64,000 nucleotides of DNA from Legionella gresilensis (GCF_900639865.1 NZ_CAAAHX010000009.1:62001-126000); one strand, 5' to 3'. Positions 1-9,190 are shown, numbered from the stretch's first letter. Notes: generated by a model not told the origin, from the sequence alone. A program made the numbers and translations.

Positions 1-444
1 ACCTTCTTGGGGAGCAATCGCTTCCACTATATTATCTGGTAGACCCATTGTCTCTAATCTAGGTGGCGTTGTTGGAATGGTTCTTAATGTAATTTGGATA
101 GCATCATGGCCTTCAACTAGACAAGAAGTTCCGTTAACGCGATAGCGATAGCGTACGCCACGATTAGGACGGAATTCATAATGAGTATCAATGTCTTTCC
201 CTGATAAAAGCTGCGTTGTAGCATTTGGGCCATAAATTGCATTTATTAAATCACCTAGTTCAGTATTCGATAAACTCCGATTGGTTATCCTTAATAATCT
301 ACCATATACTTCAGCATAAATAGGGGAACCTGTTTGAATAGTAATGTCTGATGCGCTTAAAGTTTCAGCGTGCTGTAGCATTTTATCCATAAATATAGGC
401 GTGAAACGCGAGGGCTCATCAGGCATTAAATTAGTATTATTCAT
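1..444 (-). CDS. dotB: DotB, Dot/Icm type IVB secretion ATPase (N-terminal part)
   Basis: The first 148 codons are visible and the gene continues past the left edge. DotB is the cytoplasmic PilT/VirB11-like hexameric ATPase that energises the Dot/Icm system. The visible part is the N-terminal PAS-like domain, with the phrases ASDITIQTGSPIYAEVYG and TLRTIPTTPPRLETMGLP that I recognise from Legionella DotB. The Walker A loop should lie just beyond the edge, after APQEG. The ATG at 444 has only a weak GGA upstream. It is the last gene of the dotD-dotC-dotB group, separated from dotC by about 310 bases. The call rests on remembered family sequence and on the dotC/dotD neighbours. Confidence 0.93.
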   Translation of the reverse strand, partial: MNNTNLMPDEPSRFTPIFMDKMLQHAETLSASDITIQTGSPIYAEVYGRLLRITNRSLSNTELGDLINAIYGPNATTQLLSGKDIDTHYEFRPNRGVRYRYRVNGTSCLVEGHDAIQITLRTIPTTPPRLETMGLPDNIVEAIAPQEG

Positions 445-755
445 AATAGTTCCAAAGCACTAAGCCGATTTAATTTATTTATCTTACTAAGTATGTTTAA
501 TTTTATTGCAAAGTCTATTAATAAAATTGTATGTCATTATTTTAATTTTATTAATTTTTAATTGGAAAAATCCAAAGATAATATTATCTGGTTATTACAG
601 AAGCTAGATTAAAATAAACTAATTCAACATAAAGATTAACATTTTTTACTGGGTCGGATTTAATTTAATTAACTAAATCATAAAGCAAAACTTCACAATA
701 TACTCATACAGTATAGGAAACTTTAAGCATAAATGTTGTTAGAATAATTCCTTCA
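445..755. other. dotC-dotB intergenic region, no gene seen
   Basis: This 311-base stretch is very AT-rich and holds no convincing ORF on either strand. Because dotC and dotD overlap but dotB is set apart, it probably carries a separate promoter and leader for dotB. I could not pick out a -35/-10 pair with normal spacing that I would defend. Confidence 0.5.
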
Positions 756-1682
756 CTAATATTTTTTTTCATTGATTGGCGCAATAACTGGCTGCCAAGC
801 TTTGCTTGTAATGTTAATTTGGGCATTTTGAGCTAGTTTTTCCATATTCTTAAATTGTTCTAGTGCGTTTTCATCTTTAGCAACTGCTGCACGCCACTCA
901 TTACTATTTATATTTAATCCGGGAAGCGCTGTAATACGTAATACCCTATCATCGATATGGATTTCAGAAGCATCACCTGTAACGCCTAACTCAGTACTGG
1001 CAACAAAAGGGGCTGAAACCATATTTAGTGCTAATAGTTTTCGATATAAAATCATGCCGGTATAGTCTTCTTTTATTCGAGCAATACTTTCTTCCAATAT
1101 AGTATTAGCTTGCTCTATACCATTTTTCCAACCACGCGCGACACACGTTCGCCAGGCTTTTCTCTCCGCCTTTGTCTTCGGTAACATAAATAGATTTGGT
1201 GGTTCGGGTTGTTTATAATCCATCCATAAATATTCCCGCCAATTAGGTGGCGTTGTAATAAAGCGTGCCTGTTTTGCTATTTTATAAGTTCTATCTGATA
1301 CACGAATGGTTTGTGCATCAGCTAAATTTAATGTATTGCGTCCTTCAAGTAGTACAGGCGGTAAAATGTTGTGATCAAGTACTAAAGAGTTAAAATCAAA
1401 AACCGAATCTAATATTCTGGCCTGTTTTGTTAAATGCTTATTAATAGTATTGGCTCGACAAGCGAGGCCCGCTTGGGCACCTAAGCTAAGCGCAATTTCA
1501 CTGAGAGCGGCAGCTCGCATTGCGCCGCCGCGGCGGGCATTTTTATTACTCTTACTTTTGACATTAGCAAGTGCTTGCAAACCTGATAACGACCCCATAT
1601 CGGCTACATGAACGGATGATCTAGTACAACCTACTAGCAGCGCTAAACCAATGATTAATAAACTACGAATAAATTTTAGCAT
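756..1682 (-). CDS. dotC: DotC, Dot/Icm outer-membrane core lipoprotein
   Basis: DotC is a lipoprotein of the Dot/Icm core complex that, with DotD, brings DotH to the outer membrane. From the ATG at 1682 the protein has 308 residues, starting with a hydrophobic signal and a lipobox LVGC with Cys19. The body carries family phrases such as FNSLVLDHNILPPVLLEGR, FITTPPNW and GWKNGIEQANTILEE. A TTG at 1694 would add four residues; I prefer ATG 1682 because it gives a normal lipoprotein signal. The start lies inside the end of dotD (20-base overlap), which suggests translational coupling. Length fits the family (about 300). Confidence 0.94.
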   Translation of the reverse strand: MLKFIRSLLIIGLALLVGCTRSSVHVADMGSLSGLQALANVKSKSNKNARRGGAMRAAALSEIALSLGAQAGLACRANTINKHLTKQARILDSVFDFNSLVLDHNILPPVLLEGRNTLNLADAQTIRVSDRTYKIAKQARFITTPPNWREYLWMDYKQPEPPNLFMLPKTKAERKAWRTCVARGWKNGIEQANTILEESIARIKEDYTGMILYRKLLALNMVSAPFVASTELGVTGDASEIHIDDRVLRITALPGLNINSNEWRAAVAKDENALEQFKNMEKLAQNAQINITSKAWQPVIAPINEKKY

Positions 1683-2151
1683 AACGCAATTCAACTACCT
1701 GACTATTAGGATAAACATGTAAATAGGCTTTTTTTCCAGCTTGATAATCAATATTTCTTAGGATTTCAGCAAGGCTCTGATCTTTAGCGTTTACGCTTAC
1801 TAAAATAGGTACTGAAGGTTCTCTACCTATAACTCTTAAACGATAATGAGCAGCCAAAGCAACCCGGGCAATTAATTCTTCAATAGGCCCTGACCAGTCT
1901 ACAGAGGCTTTTGCTTGTAAATTGTAGGTGCTAGGAATTGTTAAAGAATTATCTTTAGTTGTTGGCAAAATGACTTTTTCAACCTTTGCCATCTCAAGCA
2001 TAGAATCACTAATTGATGATGCAGCTTCAGCTAATTTAATTGTTGCATCATCACTTGGTTCATTAATAGGCGGTTTCATAAGTGCAACCCCAGTTCGACA
2101 TCCACTGAGTAGAAGGCTTGCTAGCAGGAGCACTGTAAGCGTCTTATTCAT
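1663..2151 (-). CDS. dotD: DotD, Dot/Icm outer-membrane lipoprotein
   Basis: DotD is the small lipoprotein partner of DotC in the Dot/Icm outer-membrane core, with a periplasmic domain of secretin N-domain fold. From the ATG at 2151 it has 162 residues, matching the family's ~163. The signal peptide ends in LLLSGC with lipidated Cys18. The C-terminal half (VALAAHYRLRVIG, then SLAEILRNIDYQAGK) looks like the N0/secretin-like domain. A TTG six codons upstream is a possible but less likely start. It is the first gene of the dotDCB group and overlaps dotC. Confidence 0.92.
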   Translation of the reverse strand: MNKTLTVLLLASLLLSGCRTGVALMKPPINEPSDDATIKLAEAASSISDSMLEMAKVEKVILPTTKDNSLTIPSTYNLQAKASVDWSGPIEELIARVALAAHYRLRVIGREPSVPILVSVNAKDQSLAEILRNIDYQAGKKAYLHVYPNSQVVELRYAKIYS

Positions 2152-2227
2152 CTTATGCTTTAAAATCAATAGAGAGTAGATGATTGAAACAGGAGCAGAG
2201 CCCTCTTGTCAAGCTTACATGAATAAG

Positions 2228-2776
2228 TTATGTACGTTTTTCATAAAGAGCATAATATACCTGTCCAGCCTTGCTGGATTTTCGCTCAAACCACAGTAAG
2301 GGGTCAAGTATAATTTCTTTAGCAGATTCAATATAAACTAAACCCTTGGACGACAAGCAATGACCCTGTGCAATGATTTGTAAACATTCTGCAAGGTAAC
2401 TACTGGCAAAGGGTGGATCTAAGAAAATGATATCTACCGGTTCTTGTATATTTTGGAGAAAAGCTCGTGCATCGACATGAATAACTTTTAAATTAGGTGC
2501 ATTAAAATTTAAGGCTGTTTGATGTAAGTTTTTAAAGGCAGCTGGTTGTGCTTCAACTAAGGTCACGTGAGCGGCGCCACGTGAAAAAGCTTCAAAACCT
2601 AAAGCACCACTTCCTGCAAAAGCATCAATACAACGCGCATTGTGTATATCGTACATCAGCCAATTAAATAGCGTTTCTCTGACTCGATCCGGTGTCGGTC
2701 TTAAACCATCAAGCGAGGGAAAATATAGCTTTTTACTGCGATATTTTCCACCGATGATCCTGATGCTTTGTTTCAT
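2228..2776 (-). CDS. rsmD: RsmD, 16S rRNA guanine(966)-N2 methyltransferase
   Basis: RsmD methylates G966 of 16S rRNA in the 30S subunit using S-adenosylmethionine. The 182-residue protein shows SAM motif I (FAGSGALG, residues 53-60) and the catalytic DPPF motif (120-123) typical of amino-methyltransferases; the early phrase LRPTPDRVRETLFNWL is diagnostic for RsmD. Its ATG overlaps the TGA of the upstream M16 peptidase gene (ATGA), so the two are probably co-translated. The pairing of rsmD with M16 peptidases and ftsY is common in gammaproteobacteria. Confidence 0.94.
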   Translation of the reverse strand: MKQSIRIIGGKYRSKKLYFPSLDGLRPTPDRVRETLFNWLMYDIHNARCIDAFAGSGALGFEAFSRGAAHVTLVEAQPAAFKNLHQTALNFNAPNLKVIHVDARAFLQNIQEPVDIIFLDPPFASSYLAECLQIIAQGHCLSSKGLVYIESAKEIILDPLLWFERKSSKAGQVYYALYEKRT

Positions 2777-4077
2777 ATTTTTCCTACAGAAACCAGTAAC
2801 ATCTTATTCGGCTGTAGCGTTTCATCGAAAGCTTTTTTGATATCTTCTGTGCTTACTGAGTTAATGCGAGTGACGTAAGTATCTAAATAGTCATCTGGTA
2901 ATTTATAAAATGCCATACGTAATAGCATGCCTGCAATATTACTATTGCTTGCTAATGATAGAGGGAAACTACCTGTCATATATTGTTTTGCTGCAGCTAA
3001 TTCTTCTTCAGTAGGCCCTTTCGTTAAAAAATTAGTTAGCGTCTCTTTAGTAATCTTTAATGCAGTATCGGCTTGCTGGTTAACAGTTGATAGGTTAATT
3101 AAGAAAGGACCTATACCGGGCATAGGTATAAATTGACTAACCACGCCATATGTTAAGCCACGCTTCTCTCGGACTTCATTTGATAAGCGGGAAACTAAAA
3201 CGCCACCACCTAAAATATAGTTACCAACCATTAAAGGAAAATAATTGGGATTAGCATGATTAATGCCAGTCTGGCCTAATCTCAGGATTGTTTGCGAAGA
3301 AGGATAGTTAATGGTGACTTTTTCTTCAGTAGACAAAGGCGTTGCTTTAGGAATTAAAGGAGCAGAGGAGCCTTGCTTAAGCCCAGAGGTTAAGTGTTCA
3401 GCTAACTTGTGCGCTTGGGTGGTGTCAATAGCACCAACTAAAATAATAGTGGCATTTTGGCTAGTAAAATAACGTTTATAAAAGTCACGCACTTGATTTA
3501 AATTAATTGCTTTAACAGTTTGCTCTGTACCTAAAATTGGATGAGCATACGGATGATTACCGTAAAGCTTATTAAAGAAAGCAATATTAGCTACTTCATC
3601 AGGGGATTCCTGACGTTGAGCAATGGCCATTAATTGTTGATTTTTTTCGCGATTAAAAGCATCTTGCTTAAAAAGAGGCTTATTAATGATAGCTGTTAAA
3701 GCATCAATAGCTGGCGTTAGTGCATCCTCTTTCGTTAAGGTTTTAAATTGTAAAACAACCATATCTCTCGTTGTTTCTGCATTATATTGGGCACCTGTAT
3801 CAGCAATTTTTTCGGCAAGCTGTGTGGCATCATAACTACCTGCGCCTTGGTCTAAGAGTTCAGTCGTTAGAGCACTAAGACCAAAATTGGCGCCGTCATA
3901 AGCCGAGCCCGCAGCAAAAGCAATACTTATATTGAGTATAGGTACTTCCATTGCCTGATAAAAAACAACTTGGGCGCCATTTGCTGTTTTCCAGCGGTCA
4001 ATTTTAAATGATTGAGCGTTTAATAAATTAATTTGAAAAAAAATTAATAGAAAACTTAGAATAAATTTTGCTTTCAT
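2773..4077 (-). CDS. M16 family peptidase-like protein, catalytically inactive subunit
   Basis: This is a 434-residue M16 (pitrilysin/insulinase) family protein with a Sec signal peptide (residues 1-21), so it should be periplasmic. The zinc motif HXXEH is missing: at the corresponding place the sequence reads GLSALTTELLDQG. The C-terminal half keeps the family feature RGLTYGVVS. Such proteins usually pair with an active M16 chain to form a heterodimer, and an active one lies immediately upstream with only two bases between the genes. Substrate unknown. It resembles the second of the two YhjJ/PqqL-like zinc-protease genes found beside rsmD in related bacteria. Confidence 0.85.
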   Translation of the reverse strand: MKAKFILSFLLIFFQINLLNAQSFKIDRWKTANGAQVVFYQAMEVPILNISIAFAAGSAYDGANFGLSALTTELLDQGAGSYDATQLAEKIADTGAQYNAETTRDMVVLQFKTLTKEDALTPAIDALTAIINKPLFKQDAFNREKNQQLMAIAQRQESPDEVANIAFFNKLYGNHPYAHPILGTEQTVKAINLNQVRDFYKRYFTSQNATIILVGAIDTTQAHKLAEHLTSGLKQGSSAPLIPKATPLSTEEKVTINYPSSQTILRLGQTGINHANPNYFPLMVGNYILGGGVLVSRLSNEVREKRGLTYGVVSQFIPMPGIGPFLINLSTVNQQADTALKITKETLTNFLTKGPTEEELAAAKQYMTGSFPLSLASNSNIAGMLLRMAFYKLPDDYLDTYVTRINSVSTEDIKKAFDETLQPNKMLLVSVGKI

Positions 4078-4079
4078 TT

Positions 4080-5399
4080 TTATCCTTTAGACTGCGGTAT
4101 AGGAAATAATTGAGCTTCTGTTAAGGAGTTGTCATTAAAATATCGTTTGGCAACTTCTTGTATTTGCTCAGGTGTAATAGCATTGATATTATCTGTATAA
4201 GCTTCTGCTGCTTGCCAACCTAAACCAACTGTTTCTAACAAGCCAAGCTCCATTGCTTGTCCAAAAATAGAATCTTTTTCAAACGTTTTCTGAGCAATAA
4301 TTTGTGTTTTAATTCTTTGTAACTCTGGCGTACTAACTAGGTCAGTTTGTAATTTCTTTATTTCTTTTAGGAGGGCTGCTTTAAGCTCAGGCAGTGTATG
4401 TGATTGTGAAGGCATGCCAAAAAAAATAAATTGCGTTGGATAGCGGGCGTAAAGATTATAATAAACGTTAGCACTGCTTGCTATATGGCTACCACGAACC
4501 AAGCTCTTGGCAAAGCGAGAGCTTTCACCAGCATCTAGAATACCTGTAATTAATTCAAGAGCATAGGCTTCCCATGGAGCAGCAGCGGTCTTTAAGCTAG
4601 GTACATTATAACCAAACATTAACATAGGTAATTGTGCTGGTGTATGTATTTCAACTAATTTTGGTCCGAAGGGAGGGGGCTCGGTTTGTGCCTTACGCGT
4701 GAAAGTAGGTTTTTTAGGTATTTGGCCAAAATAGACTTTTGCTAAATCGTAGACTTTTTTAGCGTCTACATCACCTACAACGACTAAAGTAGCATTATTA
4801 GGTGCATAAAAACTTTGATACCAAGCTTTTACATCGCCAACTTTAAGATTTTTTAAGTCATCCATCCAGCCAATAATTGGGTGGTGATACGGATCGGATA
4901 AATGGGCGCTCGCTAAGAAACGTTCGAAAACTAGAGCTTGAGGATTATCATCAGTACGTTGTCTTCTTTCTTCTTGAATAACTAACATCTCTTTAGAAAA
5001 TTCTTCTTTGTTTAATAAAAGATGTTGCATACGATCTGCTTCAAGTTCAAAACTAATAGGTAATTGTGAAGCAGCTAATTTTTCATAATAGGCTGTGTAA
5101 TCATAGTTGGTAAAGGCATTTTCCTGTCCTCCAACTGCAGCGATTGTTTTAGAAAACACACCTAGGGGATATTTAGTAGTACCTTTAAACATAATATGTT
5201 CAAGGGCATGTGATACCCCTGTAATACCACCTGGTTCATCCGCTGAACCAACGTTATACCATATCATGGAAACTGCTACCGGTGCTCGATGATCTTCTTT
5301 TACTATAATTTTTAATCCATTGTCTAAGGTGAATTTTTGAACATCAGCTGTCGCTGCCCAAGAAAATAATAAAAAAGTGATCGCTAATACTACACGCAT
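4080..5399 (-). CDS. M16 family zinc metallopeptidase, active subunit
   Basis: A 439-residue M16 peptidase with a signal peptide (about residues 1-18), predicted periplasmic. The inverted zinc motif HALEH (64-68) is intact, and a downstream EE at 143-144 (in LVIQEERRQR) stands about 76 residues away, as expected for the third zinc ligand. The R/Y substrate-binding region is also visible near the C-terminal domain. The neighbour downstream is the motif-less partner, so the pair probably works as a heterodimer that degrades peptides. The gene is divergent from ftsY, with a 60-base region between them that must hold both promoters. Confidence 0.88.
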   Translation of the reverse strand: MRVVLAITFLLFSWAATADVQKFTLDNGLKIIVKEDHRAPVAVSMIWYNVGSADEPGGITGVSHALEHIMFKGTTKYPLGVFSKTIAAVGGQENAFTNYDYTAYYEKLAASQLPISFELEADRMQHLLLNKEEFSKEMLVIQEERRQRTDDNPQALVFERFLASAHLSDPYHHPIIGWMDDLKNLKVGDVKAWYQSFYAPNNATLVVVGDVDAKKVYDLAKVYFGQIPKKPTFTRKAQTEPPPFGPKLVEIHTPAQLPMLMFGYNVPSLKTAAAPWEAYALELITGILDAGESSRFAKSLVRGSHIASSANVYYNLYARYPTQFIFFGMPSQSHTLPELKAALLKEIKKLQTDLVSTPELQRIKTQIIAQKTFEKDSIFGQAMELGLLETVGLGWQAAEAYTDNINAITPEQIQEVAKRYFNDNSLTEAQLFPIPQSKG

Positions 5400-5459
5400 A
5401 GATTAACTCTTCGGTAAAAAAGGTGATAGAATTCCATATTTCCTTTAATTTGTATACCT

Positions 5460-6548
5460 ATGATTAAATGGTTTAAAAGAAATCAAGATGCATCTACTAA
5501 GAAAACAGAGACTTATAAGGAGCCTGTTGAATCAAAAATTGAGCCAAATTTACCTGAGCAAGAGGTAATAGAAGCTGAGCTAGAAGAAACTCTGTCACCA
5601 ATAGAGGAGGAAAATCCTGCTAAGCTTGGCTTTTATGCTCGTTTTAAGCAAGGCCTAACTAAAACGCGACAGCAGTTGGGTGAGGGTATTGGACGTCTCT
5701 TACTTGGTAAAAAGGTAATAGATGAAACTATTTTTGAAGACTTAGAGGCATTATTATTACATGCTGATATAGGTATTAATACTACCCAAGATATCTTAGA
5801 TAAGTTAAGTGCTGGCATGGCCAGAAAACAATTGGTTGATGGTGATGCTATTTTTAAATCACTTAGAGAACAATTACAAACCATACTTACTAACAATACA
5901 GCGCCTTTATCTTTAAAGACTGCAGACGGCTCCCCTTTTGTTATTTTAATGGTAGGTGTTAATGGTGCGGGTAAAACGACTACCATTGGTAAATTAGCTA
6001 AACAATATCAGCAACAGGGCAAAAAAGTAATGTTAGCAGCGGGAGACACGTTTCGTGCAGCAGCTGTACAACAGCTACAAGTTTGGGGTGAGAGAAATCA
6101 AATACCCGTTATTGCTCAGCATTCTGGTGCTGATAGTGCTTCAGTTATTTATGATGCGGTTCAAGCTGCTAAGGCACGTGGCATAGATATTTTAATTGCA
6201 GATACTGCGGGCCGGTTACATACTCAGAATAATTTAATGGAAGAATTGAAGAAAGTGAAAAGGGTAATGCAGAAAATTAATCCAAATGCTCCTCATGAAA
6301 CAATGTTAATTCTAGATGCAAGTATAGGGCAAAATGCGCTTAATCAAGCACGTGAATTTCATCAAGCAATTGGTTTAACAGGAATTACTATGACTAAACT
6401 GGATGGTACTGCAAAAGGTGGAATTTTGTTTGCAATTGCGAATGAATTAGCTATTCCCTTTCGTTATATTGGTATAGGAGAAGGAATAGACGACTTACGT
6501 CCTTTTGAGGCAACTCAATTTGTTAAGGCAATTTTTAATGATGATTAA
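5460..6548 (+). CDS. ftsY: FtsY, signal recognition particle receptor
   Basis: FtsY is the membrane-associated GTPase that receives the SRP-ribosome complex and hands it to SecYEG. The 362-residue protein has an acidic N-terminal A domain (residues 1-60, rich in E), an N helical bundle and the G domain. Visible GTPase motifs are G1 GVNGAGKTTT (about 165-174), DTFRAAAVQQL, DTAGRL (about 248) and TKLDGTAKGG (about 312). The stop overlaps the start of ftsE by 8 bases, so ftsY-ftsE-ftsX form one operon, as in most proteobacteria. Confidence 0.97.
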   Translation: MIKWFKRNQDASTKKTETYKEPVESKIEPNLPEQEVIEAELEETLSPIEEENPAKLGFYARFKQGLTKTRQQLGEGIGRLLLGKKVIDETIFEDLEALLLHADIGINTTQDILDKLSAGMARKQLVDGDAIFKSLREQLQTILTNNTAPLSLKTADGSPFVILMVGVNGAGKTTTIGKLAKQYQQQGKKVMLAAGDTFRAAAVQQLQVWGERNQIPVIAQHSGADSASVIYDAVQAAKARGIDILIADTAGRLHTQNNLMEELKKVKRVMQKINPNAPHETMLILDASIGQNALNQAREFHQAIGLTGITMTKLDGTAKGGILFAIANELAIPFRYIGIGEGIDDLRPFEATQFVKAIFNDD

Positions 6549-7191
6549 ATTTGATCAGGTTACTAAGCGTTATCCAGGCGGCTTTGAAGCCTTAAGTCAA
6601 ATTAATTTTTCTTTAGAAAGAGGGGAGATGGTCTTCATTACTGGCCACTCCGGTGCTGGCAAAAGTACGTTATTAAAATTAATTGCTAAACTTGAATCCC
6701 CTTCATCAGGCCAGCTAATTGTAAATGGTATTAATGTAAATCAGCTTAAAAAGCGTGATATAGCCAATTACCGCAGCAGCTTAGGTATTACTTTCCAGTC
6801 TCCTCATCTACTTCATGATCGTTCTGTATTTGATAATGTAGCTTTACCTCTCCAAATTCAAGGTATGCCTCCTGCGATGCTCACTAAGCGAGTGCATGCT
6901 GCTTTAGACATGGTTGGATTATTAAATAAAGAAAAAAGGTTAACCATTCATCTATCGGTAGGTGAGCAGCAGCGTGTAGGTATTGCACGGGCAGTTGTCC
7001 ATAAGCCGGCTTTATTAATTGCCGATGAACCTACTGGCAACCTTGACCCTAGTTTATCTAGTGAGATTATGAAAATTTTTGCCCAATTTAATGAGGTTGG
7101 GGTTAGTATTTTAGTGGCAACTCACGATTTAGCCTTAATTGCAGGCTTAAAACATAGAATTATCATGTTAAAACAAGGGCAAATATGTTAA
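6541..7191 (+). CDS. ftsE: FtsE, cell-division ABC ATPase
   Basis: FtsE is the ATPase of the FtsEX complex, which couples ATP hydrolysis at the septum to activation of peptidoglycan hydrolases through EnvC-like partners. I start it at ATG 6541 (216 residues, beginning MIKFDQVTKRYPGG); an adjacent ATG at 6538 is equally possible. Walker A GHSGAGKST (about 34-42), Q-loop and Walker B LLIADEPTGNLD are intact. The ABC signature reads LSVGEQQR instead of LSGGEQQR, an unusual change at an almost invariant glycine. It overlaps ftsY and ftsX on its two sides. Confidence 0.95.
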   Translation: MIKFDQVTKRYPGGFEALSQINFSLERGEMVFITGHSGAGKSTLLKLIAKLESPSSGQLIVNGINVNQLKKRDIANYRSSLGITFQSPHLLHDRSVFDNVALPLQIQGMPPAMLTKRVHAALDMVGLLNKEKRLTIHLSVGEQQRVGIARAVVHKPALLIADEPTGNLDPSLSSEIMKIFAQFNEVGVSILVATHDLALIAGLKHRIIMLKQGQIC

Positions 7192-8114
7192 AAAAGCTAC
7201 AGTCATGGATTTCTTATCATATGCAGGCAGCTACCTTAAGCTTTAATTCTTTATGCCGTACGCCACTAGCAACCATGTTAACTGCCATTGTTATTGCTAT
7301 TACTTTAACACTCCCTGCCTTATTTTGGGTGATAAATGATAATTTAAAGCAGTTAACAGCCCAGTGGCAAGGAAGTGGTCATATTTCGCTTTATCTTAAA
7401 TCTAATTTATCAAATGAAGATGAAAATAATTTCTTATTACAAGTCCGTGCTGTAGAAGGTGTTGGTTATGCTACTTTAAGGACCAAAGCACAAGGTTTTG
7501 CGGAGTTAGAGCAGCAGGAAGGCATGCGAGAAATTTTACATTCACTACCTGAAAACCCACTTCCAGCGGTGATTGAAATTGTTCCTAATAAAACAGTCAA
7601 TGAGCCCTTAAAAATTAATCAACTTTTTGAACGTTTGAAAGCTTTCTCACAAGTAGAACAAGCCAAATTGGATATGCGATGGTTAATCAAGTTGCATGCA
7701 ATTTTAGGATTTGTTAGTAGGATAGCGCATGCTATAATTATATTATTGGCGCTAGCGGTAATACTAATTATTGGTAATACTCTTCGGTTGGCGTTACACA
7801 AACGTCAGGAAGAAATTCAAATTTTAAAACTGATTGGTGCGACAGACACATTCATACTTAGACCCTTTCTCTATGCGGGTATTTGGTATGGTATGCTAGG
7901 TGCAGTTTTTGCTATATTCTTTGTTAATATTTTCATGTTAAGTGTAGCAGTAGCGGTACAAGAGCTATCTTCTGCTTACCATATGCAATATCCTTTATTA
8001 GGTTTATCTGTAAAACAAGCCTACTTTATTGTGTTTGTAGCAGTTATTTTAGGATGGTTAGGAGCAAGAATAGCCGTTAAAAAACAGCTATCTTCCATTG
8101 AGCCCTATCCTTAG
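7185..8114 (+). CDS. ftsX: FtsX, cell-division membrane protein
   Basis: FtsX is the transmembrane partner of FtsE. The 309-residue protein has one N-terminal membrane helix (about 28-50), a periplasmic ECD containing the typical ISLYLK segment and EQAKLDMRWL, then three C-terminal helices of the FtsX/MacB permease fold (about 170-300). The start ATG lies 7 bases inside ftsE. The last gene of the ftsYEX operon. Confidence 0.95.
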   Translation: MLKKLQSWISYHMQAATLSFNSLCRTPLATMLTAIVIAITLTLPALFWVINDNLKQLTAQWQGSGHISLYLKSNLSNEDENNFLLQVRAVEGVGYATLRTKAQGFAELEQQEGMREILHSLPENPLPAVIEIVPNKTVNEPLKINQLFERLKAFSQVEQAKLDMRWLIKLHAILGFVSRIAHAIIILLALAVILIIGNTLRLALHKRQEEIQILKLIGATDTFILRPFLYAGIWYGMLGAVFAIFFVNIFMLSVAVAVQELSSAYHMQYPLLGLSVKQAYFIVFVAVILGWLGARIAVKKQLSSIEPYP

Positions 8115-8157
8115 TTTATAATTAGACCGCTTTATAAATACAAGTCATGGCTTAGGA

Positions 8158-8166
8158 TGTTATACT
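8158..8166 (+). promoter_or_regulatory. Candidate extended -10 promoter element for the rpoH leader
   Basis: The bases TGTTATACT read as TGn followed by a near-consensus -10 hexamer. No good -35 sits 17 bases upstream, as is usual for extended -10 promoters. It lies 21 bases before the small leader ORF and about 117 bases before rpoH. Inferred only from sequence resemblance. Confidence 0.35.
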
Positions 8167-8187
8167 TTAATTAGAAGTTAGTGTAGC

Positions 8188-8286
8188 ATGAGCAAGCTTA
8201 CAAAAAATTTAGAAGCCGAAGTTAAAGGCGTTGTATCTATCATTAATGTGGCCTGTTATGAAGTAGATAACTGGAGGAAGTTATGA
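8188..8286 (+). CDS. 32-codon leader ORF overlapping the rpoH start
   Basis: An ATG at 8188 opens a 32-codon frame ([18 protein letters not shown] at its beginning, VDNWRKL at its end). Its TGA stop shares the ATGA with the rpoH start at 8283, and the rpoH Shine-Dalgarno sequence GGAGGAAG lies inside its last codons. Translation of the leader would therefore pass straight over the rpoH ribosome binding site. It may be a regulatory leader peptide or coupled small protein, or simply chance; no family is recognised. It is too short for standard gene callers. Confidence 0.35.
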   Translation: MSKLTKNLEAEVKGVVSIINVACYEVDNWRKL

Positions 8287-9143
8287 ATAAGCAGCTGCAG
8301 TTGGCATCATTAACTTTACCTATAGGCAGTTTAGATGCTTATATTCATCGAGTTAATCAAATTCCAATGCTTTCTGCTGAAGAAGAATATCGCTATGCAG
8401 AGCACTTTCAAAATGAGGGTGATCTGGAAAGCGCTCGTAATTTAGTATTAGCTCATCTACGTTATGTCGTACGAGTAGCTCGTGGTTATTTAGGTTATGG
8501 TTTACCACTTAGCGATTTAATTCAAGAAGGCAATGTAGGCCTGATGAAGGCAGTTAAGCGCTTTGACCCAAAATTAGGTGTCCGGTTAGTTTCTTTTGCA
8601 GTTCATTGGATTAAGGCTGAAATTCATGAATATGTATTACGTAACTGGCGAATTGTTAAAGTAGCAACCACAAAAGCACAGCGAAAATTATTTTTTAACC
8701 TAAGGCAGATGAAAACCCGTCTAGGCTGGTTTAATAGTGAAGAAGTTGATGCAGTAGCTAATGATTTAGGTGTAAGCCGAGATGAAGTCATGCTAATGGA
8801 GCAGCGACTAAATGCTATGGATACTTCCTATGACACGCCTGCTTCTGACGATGATGATGAAGCTTATAAAGTGCCGTCTCACTTCTTACATGATAGTGCT
8901 AGTGATCCGGCTTATTTAATAGAGCTTGAACGAAGTGGCGAACAAGGAAAAGATAGTTTATTTGCTGCGCTAGAACAACTTGATGAGCGCAGTCAGGATA
9001 TTTTACAACAGCGTTGGTTAGCCGAAGATAAATCTACTTTACATGATTTAGCTGCTAAATATGGCGTATCAGCAGAAAGAGTAAGGCAGCTTGAAAAAAA
9101 CGCTATGAAAAAGCTTAAACGATTCTTAGAAGAACCAGCTTAA
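8283..9143 (+). CDS. rpoH: RpoH, heat-shock sigma factor sigma-32
   Basis: RpoH directs RNA polymerase to heat-shock promoters. The 286-residue protein has sigma regions 1.2/2 ([39 protein letters not shown]), the RpoH box QRKLFFNLR (about 133-141), which separates it from RpoD/RpoS, and a region 4 helix-turn-helix ([20 protein letters not shown]). The Shine-Dalgarno GGAGGAAG is strong. It directly follows the ftsYEX operon, as in E. coli. The rpoH mRNA is under translational control in other enterics; here a leader ORF overlaps its start. Confidence 0.97.
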   Translation: MNKQLQLASLTLPIGSLDAYIHRVNQIPMLSAEEEYRYAEHFQNEGDLESARNLVLAHLRYVVRVARGYLGYGLPLSDLIQEGNVGLMKAVKRFDPKLGVRLVSFAVHWIKAEIHEYVLRNWRIVKVATTKAQRKLFFNLRQMKTRLGWFNSEEVDAVANDLGVSRDEVMLMEQRLNAMDTSYDTPASDDDDEAYKVPSHFLHDSASDPAYLIELERSGEQGKDSLFAALEQLDERSQDILQQRWLAEDKSTLHDLAAKYGVSAERVRQLEKNAMKKLKRFLEEPA

Positions 9144-9190
9144 CTGTATCTATTGACAATTTATTTCTTAAAAAGTTTAAAATTTCTACC

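Noticed and set aside
5633-5986. 117-codon frame antisense to ftsY
   Set aside because: Lies wholly within ftsY on the other strand, including the complement of its P-loop.
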